This document shows, piece by piece, positions 57,241 to 64,000 of a stretch of DNA of 64,000 nucleotides; position 1 is the first letter of the stretch, and each line of letters opens with the position of its first letter. The notes beneath the pieces are model-generated. The model was given only the letters and a program-made list of their open reading frames with translations. It was not told the DNA's origin and did not search any database. A program made the translations under genes and the position numbers. Origin of the DNA: Magicicada septendecula (lineage: Eukaryota > Arthropoda > Insecta > Hemiptera > Cicadidae); contig CM068370.1 in NCBI GenBank assembly GCA_034769895.1, positions 43,264,844 through 43,328,843 of the forward strand. The letters are read 5' to 3'.

Positions 57241-57933
57241 CGGGAATAGTCAACATTAAATGGCAGTGAATTATTTATGTAAAATTATAAAAAAAATTAT
57301 TTAAAAGAAAGAGTCTATCACATCAGTAATGAGTTTATAGTAAATAAGGCATAAAGAACATTTCAATATTAATTTATTTCATCGTATAAAAAGTAAATTT
57401 TAGTTTGTGTTACAAAAGTCAACAGAGACACATTAATTATTTTATGTAAACTGTATTAAAAGCTCGGTAGATTGTCAGAAAATAATAGCATCATTAATAC
57501 TTTCACTTCAGTTTAATAACATATATCTCGACTAGGCTACTTAATCTAAGAGATAATTATACATCTCAATATATATATTATAAAGTTTGTTCTTAAGAAT
57601 TACAACATATTAAATATCTTGTAATTCGAATAATATAACTGAATTTTTAAATTACATAAAATAGAAGCTTTCGATATTTTTTGTTTGCTAACATGGTTTA
57701 AGGATGAAGTGGCAGTTGCGTTAGTGATCAACATTGCTATCACCTCGTCTTTAAGAGAGAGCCACTTCCCACTTCCCGTTTTGACGTTGAGGCGGTAGAC
57801 TGGGGTAAGTACACGTACGTGGTAGGCCTAATTAATTTGCCCTCAGACCTAACACGATGACGACGGACGTTTGATAGTCCTCTCCTATCCTGAAGAAGTA
57901 AAGACAACGGCGCCCTTAATCATTTACTGTATT
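57241..57933. other. No gene seen
   Basis: AT-rich, then a short GC-richer stretch at 57720-57900 without a recognised motif. Confidence 0.35.
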
Positions 57934-57944
57934 TACCCCATTAG

Positions 57945-57995
57945 ACTTGTTTTTCTTCTTCTCTTCAAAGGCTAGGTTATATAAACCTGTTCCGG
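57945..57995 (-). mobile_element. 51-bp LINE micro-insertion, (GAAGAA)-tailed family
   Basis: Minus strand: ccggaacaggtttatataac, ctagcctttgaagagaagaa, then aaaacaagt. These are the last 30 or so bases of the LINE seen at 37995-38600 and 47105-48015 plus its tail. taccccattag flanks it at 57934-57944 and 57996-58006 (11 bp, perfect), proving it is an insertion event of its own. Confidence 0.8.
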
Positions 57996-58631
57996 TACCC
58001 CATTAGTATTTTGATATTGTTATGACGGTCTACTTGATCGTCGTAGGTACAGTGGAAAACAAAATACAAGACACCAATTGAGTCACTAATAACCAGCTTT
58101 AATTTTCACAGTTAAACAGTTCGTAATTAACAACACAGTCTCTTAAAACAAATCAAATAAAAATTGTTCACACGCAATAAAATGTCAACTAGTCTAACAC
58201 ACAATTGTATTACAATTGTCCCGTCCGATTATTAAAATATCGGTATGGAGAACCATACATGACTTCCATGTTCTAAGATTTATATTTAAAATCATTTTTG
58301 AAATGAAATATTTCCACAGAAACTACTTCTTTCTACTTACTGCTTTGGTCTACGTGCAGTTTGCTTTCTACCGTGCAGTCTGGTCTACGGCCAAACAGGA
58401 CGGGAAGGAATTTTAACAACAAACTATTTCTTTGTTGCCGATAACGTAGTACATATATAAAATATCGGTATGGAGAACCATACATGACTTCCATATTCTA
58501 AGATTTATATTTAAAATCATTTTCAAAATGAAATATTACCATAGAAACTACTTCTTTCTACTTACTGCTTCAGCCTTAACCACAGTACTGTGGTCACTAA
58601 CGTATACCACCTCACGTTATCGCACTCGATT

Positions 58632-58673
58632 TTCACTGATGATGGAAGTCGATGGCATTGCCGAAACGTCTGG
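58632..58673 (+). ncRNA. Hammerhead-like motif, beta family
   Basis: TTTCA, CTGATGA, extra T, GGAAGTC...GCATTGCC hairpin, GAAA, CGTC, TGG. Intact core and GTC site. A sister copy at 61326-61370 has lost the first core base (CAATGATGA) and has GAAAAG. Confidence 0.4.
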
Positions 58674-59269
58674 TTTTGTAGAAAACATTGGACTACGGCC
58701 AAATATCCCGGGAAGGAATTTTAACAAAAACTACTTCTTTGTTGCCGATAACGTTGTACACATATATATAAAAAATATGCATAAAATTAACGGCTTGTAT
58801 AAGTTAATGATTTATCTCCATTAAGTAGTGCTCAAGTTTCTAAAGTTTTAATATTATGATGTCCGTAATTAAAACATCAGACCAGGTTTAGTGTGTATGA
58901 GGGTACACCGTGGACAAAAATTTTCAACATTTCCTATTGAGCGTTGCTTAGAGTAAAGCTGCGAATCTACAGTGTACGTTTCCCAGAACAAACACGCGGA
59001 AAAGAAGGAGCGCTCCGAAGTCACTCATGGACCCTCAGCATCTTGCAGAGGGTTCATTCCTCAAAGACGAAAAGTCTGTCTATGAGTCGTTCCTCTGTAA
59101 ACACGTGCAGTTACACTGCCCAGCGATCCACAAGAAGCAAATCGCTATCCACGCTGGACACTTTTTCGGCTTGCACGCGCTATGTTGGTATGGGTTTCGG
59201 CACTTTCCATTTAAAAAGCGTGCAAATGTAAGAAAATAAACATGAATGAGGCCAGAAATAACGCGAAAT

Positions 59270-59306
<37 letters not shown>

Positions 59307-59519
59307 TTCCGTGCCTTTTATTGCGGTAGTCATAATAATAAAATGGAAACGTAAACATTACATAACAGAGATATGCTTGCCTGCCACGAACGATATATTT
59401 TCTCTAATACATGATTTACATTAAAATGAAAAAAAATAATAATTTTATTGCCTGGCAACAAAATTATTTTACTTTTAACAATTACCATTGTTTGAAAAAG
59501 TTTAAATGAATTTTCAAGT

Positions 59520-62260
59520 ACTTTACTGTCGTTAAAACGTAAAAGGTTGCAGGTAAACTACCCCTTCCCCTAACCGATCTTCACCAAAATCAAAAGGCCT
59601 TGAGTTCTCTTCAATTCAGGGAAGTATGCAAAAAGTATTTGATTCTGTTTGAATATGCGGCAGTTATCGTTCGTCATAGAAAAAATTACCCTTGTTAAAA
59701 CATAAAACGTTGCTGGTAAACTACCCCTTTCCCTTAACCGATCTTCACCAAAAACAATAGGTCTTGAGAACTCTACAATTCAGGGCTGTATGCGAAACAT
59801 TATTTAATTCTGTTTGAATTTGCGGCTGTTATCGTTTGCCAAAAAAAAATTACCCTTAATAAAAAAAACCGTTGCAGGTAAAAACTACCCCTTTCCCTCA
59901 ACCGATCTTCACCAAAAACAATAGGTCGTGAGTACTCTACAAATCAGGGCTGTACGCAAAAAATTATTTGATTCTGTTTGAATTTGCGGCAGTTATCGTT
60001 TGCCAAAAAAAAAATCTACAGACAGACACACAGACAGATAGACAGACAGACAGACAGACACACAGACACTTTTCGAAAAACGACTTTTTTTCATGTTTTG
60101 AGTGAAGTACAATCAGAATCTGCAATAATCTCGAACACGATTTTTTTTGCCATCACCATACTTCCATTTCCTTAAGGAATATGGAAGTAAAAATTATCCC
60201 CTCCCCATTCAACTATAATTTTCATTTATAGAAATTTAACCCCACCCCGTTCAACTAGCCTCTTCATTTATAGCCATTTCATCTACGTTTCTACAGTGGA
60301 TTATTAAGATCTTATCAGGATATTTTATTTATCAAAATTAAGTACTTTACTCTTGTTACAACAAAAAATGTTTCAGGTAAACTACCCTTTCCCCCTAACC
60401 GATCTTCACCAAAAACAATAGGCCTTGAGTCCTCTACAACTCAGGCAAATATGTAAAAAATTATTAGATTCTGTTTGAATTTACGGCAGTTATCGTTCAT
60501 GAAAATATTTCTCTTGTTACAACATAAAATGTTGCAGGTGAACTACCCCTTTCCTTAACCGATCTTCACCAAAATCAACAGGCCTTGATTTCTCTACAAT
60601 GTAGGGAAGTATGCAAAACATTATTTGATTATGTTTGAATTTACGGCAGTTATCGTTCGTCAAATAAAATTACCCTTGTTATCACATAAAACGTTGGTGG
60701 TAAACTACACCTTTCTCTTAACTGATCTTCACTAAAATCAATAGATCTTGAGTCCTCTACAATTCAGGGATGCATGCAAAACATTACTTGATTCTGTTTG
60801 AATTTTCGGCAGTTATCGTTCGTCATAGGAAAAAAATACCCTTGTTAAAATATAAAACGTTCCTGATAAACTACCCCTTCCCTTAACCGATCTTCACCAA
60901 AAGCAACAGGTCTTGAGAACTCTACAATTCAGGAACATATTCAAAAAATTATTTGATTCTCTTTGAGTGTGCGGCAGGTATCATTCGTCATAAAAAAATT
61001 ACCCTTATAAAACATAAAACGTTGCCGGTAAACTACCCTTTTCTCTCAACCGATCTCCACTAAAATCAACAGGCCTTGCGTCCTCAATAATTCAGGACGG
61101 TATGCAAAAATATATTTGATTCTGTTTGAATTTACGGCAGTTATCGTTCTTCATAGAATATCGGTATGGAGAACCATACATGACTTCCATGTTCTAAGAT
61201 TTATATTTAAAATCGTATTCGAAATGAAATATTTCCATAGAAACTACTTCTTTCTACTTATTGCTTCACCCTTAACCACAGTACTGTGGTCACTAACGTA
61301 TACCACCTCACGTTTTCGCACTCGATTTTCAATGATGATGGCAGTCGATGGCACTGCCGAAAAGTCTGGTTTTGCAGAAAACATTGGACTACGGCTAAAC
61401 AGCCCGAGAAGGAATTTTAACAAAGAACTACTTCTTTGTTGCCGATAACGTAGTACACATAAAAAATTCTCCCCTCCACCTTCAACTATAATTTTTATTA
61501 ATAGAAAATTACCCCCACCTCGTTCACCTAACCTCTTCATTTATAGATATTTCATCTACATTTCTACAGTGGATTATTATGAGATTCTTATCAGGATACT
61601 TTATATATCAAAATTAAGTACTTTACTCTTGTTAAAACATAAAACGTTACAGGTAAACTACCCCTTTCTCTAAACCGATCTTCACCAAAATCAATAGACC
61701 TTCAGTCCTCTACAATGCAGGGATGCATGCAAAAAAATATTTGATTCTGTTTGAATGTGAGGCAGTTATCGTTCGTCATGAAAACATTTCTCTTGTTACA
61801 ACATAAAATATTGCAGGTAAACTACCCCTTTCCCTTGACCGATCTTCACGAAAAATTGCGTTCTCTACAATTCAGGAACTTATGCAACAAATTATTTGAT
61901 TCTCTTTGAATTTACGGCAGTTATCTTTCGTAAAAAAAAATTACCCTTCTTAAAACATAAAATGTTGCTGGCAAACTACCCCTTTCCCTTAACCGATCTT
62001 CAACAAAATTAACAGACCTTGAGTTCTCTTTAATTCAAAAAGGTATGCAATAACGTAGTTGATTCTGTTTGAATTTGCGGCAGTTATCGTTCGTCATATA
62101 AAAATTACCCTTGTTAAAACATAAAATGTTGCAGGTAAACTACCCCTTTTCATTAACCGATCTTCACCAACTACAATAGGTCTTGAGAACTCTACAATAC
62201 AGGACTGTATGCAAAAAATTATTTGATTCTGTTTGAATTTGCGGCTGTTATCGTTTGCCA
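59520..62260 (+). repeat. Three tandem arrays of a 150-170-bp unit
   Basis: Each unit runs: cttgttaaaacataaaacgt, tgcaggtaaactacccctt, aaccgatcttcaccaaaa, aggccttgag, ctctacaattcagg, ttatttgattctgtttgaat, ttgcggcagttatcgttcg. About 3 units at 59520-60000, 5 at 60345-61155 and 4 at 61615-62260. Units differ by many substitutions, so the amplification is old. Single-copy relatives of the ACTTCC repeat have one unit. Confidence 0.9.
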
Positions 62261-62722
62261 TAGAAAAAAATCTACAGACACACACACAGACAGACTCTTT
62301 TCGAAAAATGACTTTTTTTCATGTTTTGAGTGTAGTAGAATCAGAATCTGCAATAATCTCGAACATGATTTTTTTTGCCATCACCATACTTCCATTTCCT
62401 TAAGGAACATGGAAGTAAAACAACACTTCACCAATAACCACTTGAACGCACACAGTAATATCGCCCGATAATCACTGGAAAACTAAGGCCGCTGACGCCT
62501 TGTATTTATACAACGGTCACAGACCAGAACATTCCAAACTACGTGTTATCTCGAAACTACGACGTAATTAATTCCGGCCTTTGCACAGTCCGCGCGGCTG
62601 GCGGCTTCCAGAAAAGTCTCGCGAGCGCATGTTGAAATCACTTACGCCACAACATTTAGTTTTCCACTCGATTCATCTGGAACATTCGATAAACACGTAG
62701 ATTGTTCTGTAATGTCGTAGCA

Positions 62723-64000
62723 ATATTATACTAATTAGCCAAAACCCCAAAACAAAGGTTCTTGTCTACATGAGAGGAACATGAAGTTTATATTTCTCTT
62801 ATTTGAGAAAATACAGAAAGCTACATTTTATTCAGCAGATTTCGTAAAATTAGTCTATTTTATCCAATAATTCTATTATTGTTTGAAATACTTGAATTAA
62901 TGAAATACTTGAAAAGCTTCCTTTTTGTATAAAGATATTGTGTAAGTAGACTTTCTGATTTTTAAGACCTACCTACCTTTTACGACTTCTCTATTTTCGT
63001 CGGTTATCTTCACATAATGGATTAAACTGGTCCGTTTATAACCAATCTGGCTATTTATATTAATACGTATACGGACTTTATGTGTTCTTTCCGTTACACA
63101 GTGGTTTGTGTTACAGGAAAACGTTCACTTCAAAACCGCCTGATTTCTGCTTGCTATTTCATTGTAGTGACTTTTTTTAGCAAAGAGTATTTGAGTATTT
63201 CAATTTTTGCATCTCCTGGGTTTCAGGAATATTCTCCGTTTGGGAAGGTTATCTTCTTGCCACTTCTTGGATCTGTCGACACTTTCCTTTCTTAAGGAAT
63301 ACATCGCATTGGCATCCTTCGATGTGTGCTTAAAATCTGTGCCGATATCCTCTAACGTCATCCTTGGTTTTCTCGTTCATTTCAGTTCCTTTCGTCAGTC
63401 CACTTATTAAACCCAGGGCAAACTTTCATCTTCAGTAAAAATTGAATTATTTCCGATTCCTCAGTCCTTTCGTCTGTTTCTTCGGTTAGTGTCAAACTCT
63501 TACGTTTGAATAGTATGATATGGTCAGCGTGGTTTGCCCGTGGCCTTACACAATTTATTTTTGTGTATACTGTTTTAGTGATACGTTAATAACTATTATT
63601 AGGTAACTAAAATAACATTATATCAAATATACAGAGTTCCCATCTACAAGCATGTACTTTTCACTTTGTTAAAGTTGTTTAAAACTGATTACACATAATA
63701 TTCGCTTTGCTCCCTGACGGTGAGGAGGTCCATACTAACTTCTACAGATATCAATTTAAACTTTTAAAAATATGCTCTTAAACTCTTTTACAGATGTATA
63801 AAATGTACAAAACTATTAAACTATAATAATTTAGACTATATACTTAAAAATATATACCAATACCTGTAATTAGGCATTGTAGATCTGAAAAGAACACAAC
63901 CAGAAAAGCCCTGTAGTGATTTCCTAAATGTGCTATTAAAGCTTTACATGATCCCATGAACCAAGACAAGGGTTTCGTTTTACTTTGAAATAAACGTGTT
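62723..64000. other. No gene identified
   Basis: AT-rich. Around 63190-63480 the minus strand has broken frames (for example GTEMNEKTKDDVRGYRHRF, then CQCDVFLKKGKC) that look protein-like but match nothing I know. It could be another decayed transposon. Confidence 0.3.

Larger units (their letters stand above)
58216..62418 (+). mobile_element. ACTTCC repeat composite with tandem amplification
   Basis: Order: module 1 (58216-58460, ribozyme-like part deleted), module 1 again (58461-58765, motif intact), unassigned AT-rich sequence, block X (about 58930-59410, with (GT)n), module 2 as a tandem of 150-170-bp units ending in a full terminus at 60187, a second tandem (60345-61155), module 1 again (61156-61460), a third tandem (61615-62260) and a final terminus ggaacatggaagt at 62417. 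A frame in block X (59027-59239) has no recognised domain. It suggests repeated insertion of the repeat into itself, or unequal exchange. Confidence 0.75.
58018..62722 (-). mobile_element. Gypsy-type solo LTR split by a 4.2-kb composite
   Basis: The two ends (58018-58215 and 62419-62722) together make one LTR closest to 9354-9891: tatgacggtctacttgatcg, gttaaacagttcgtaattaa, then cttcaccaataaccacttg, gtccgcgcggctggcggc and cgataaacacgtagattg. TATAAATA lies on the minus strand near 62497. The LTR ends TGTTATGACG and TGCTACGACA (degraded). The insertion point is the same few bases on both sides (ttaaaa, taaaa). No gag is attached. Confidence 0.85.

Noticed and set aside
58996-59239. Frames in block X as a host gene exon
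   Set aside because: Block X is repeated at 30080-30375 inside a mobile repeat, and no domain is recognisable.

Overview
This window is animal nuclear DNA, most likely from a large, repeat-rich insect genome. A polyneopteran such as a cockroach or termite is plausible, but that is inference. It is AT-rich and full of (TC)n, (CA)n and (GA)n microsatellites. It carries decayed copies of several non-LTR retrotransposon (LINE) families, Penelope-like elements (PLEs), Gypsy-type LTRs, DNA transposons and tandem arrays. I found no intact host gene, tRNA, rRNA or prokaryotic feature. Every long open frame I can explain is a transposon remnant, the antisense shadow of one, or low-complexity sequence.

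Layout. 0-8 kb: LINE 3' ends (1-234, 652-1330, 1925-2640, 4712-5262), a PLE endonuclease fragment (2944-3250), a solo LTR with a nested palindrome (3687-4073), and a pogo/Tigger-like element (5566-7838) swollen by thirteen 88-bp repeats. 8-12 kb: the 5' end of a Gypsy-type element on the minus strand (gag 8572-9249, LTR 9354-9891), then two more LINE tails. 13.5-21 kb: a cluster of related LTRs, two PLE remnants and two nested insertions. 21-26 kb: microsatellite-bearing repeats and a LINE. 26-31 kb: a jockey-clade LINE, an LTR and other LINE and repeat debris. 32-36.6 kb: a LINE, an LTR, a PLE inserted with a 9-bp target duplication, and a MITE. 37-42.5 kb: repeats, a LINE and a decayed Mutator-like transposon. 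44.7-48 kb: a promoter-like segment, a 68-copy 28-bp satellite, and a LINE interrupted by a retrocopy. 48.6-53.5 kb: LINE and LTR copies and a very young truncated LINE with a 15-bp target duplication. 54.9-56.3 kb: a ribozyme-like repeat. 58.0-62.7 kb: one LTR split by a 4.2-kb composite repeat.

The main unifying signal is a hammerhead-ribozyme-like motif. It has the core CTGANGA, one extra base, a 5-6 bp hairpin, then GAAA. It recurs at about 18 places on both strands in at least six otherwise different repeat families, including the PLEs, where hammerhead ribozymes are known. Several copies also have a matching helix I and a GUC-type cleavage triplet. The extra base after the core is present in every copy, so these may be a variant hammerhead or a related conserved RNA hairpin.
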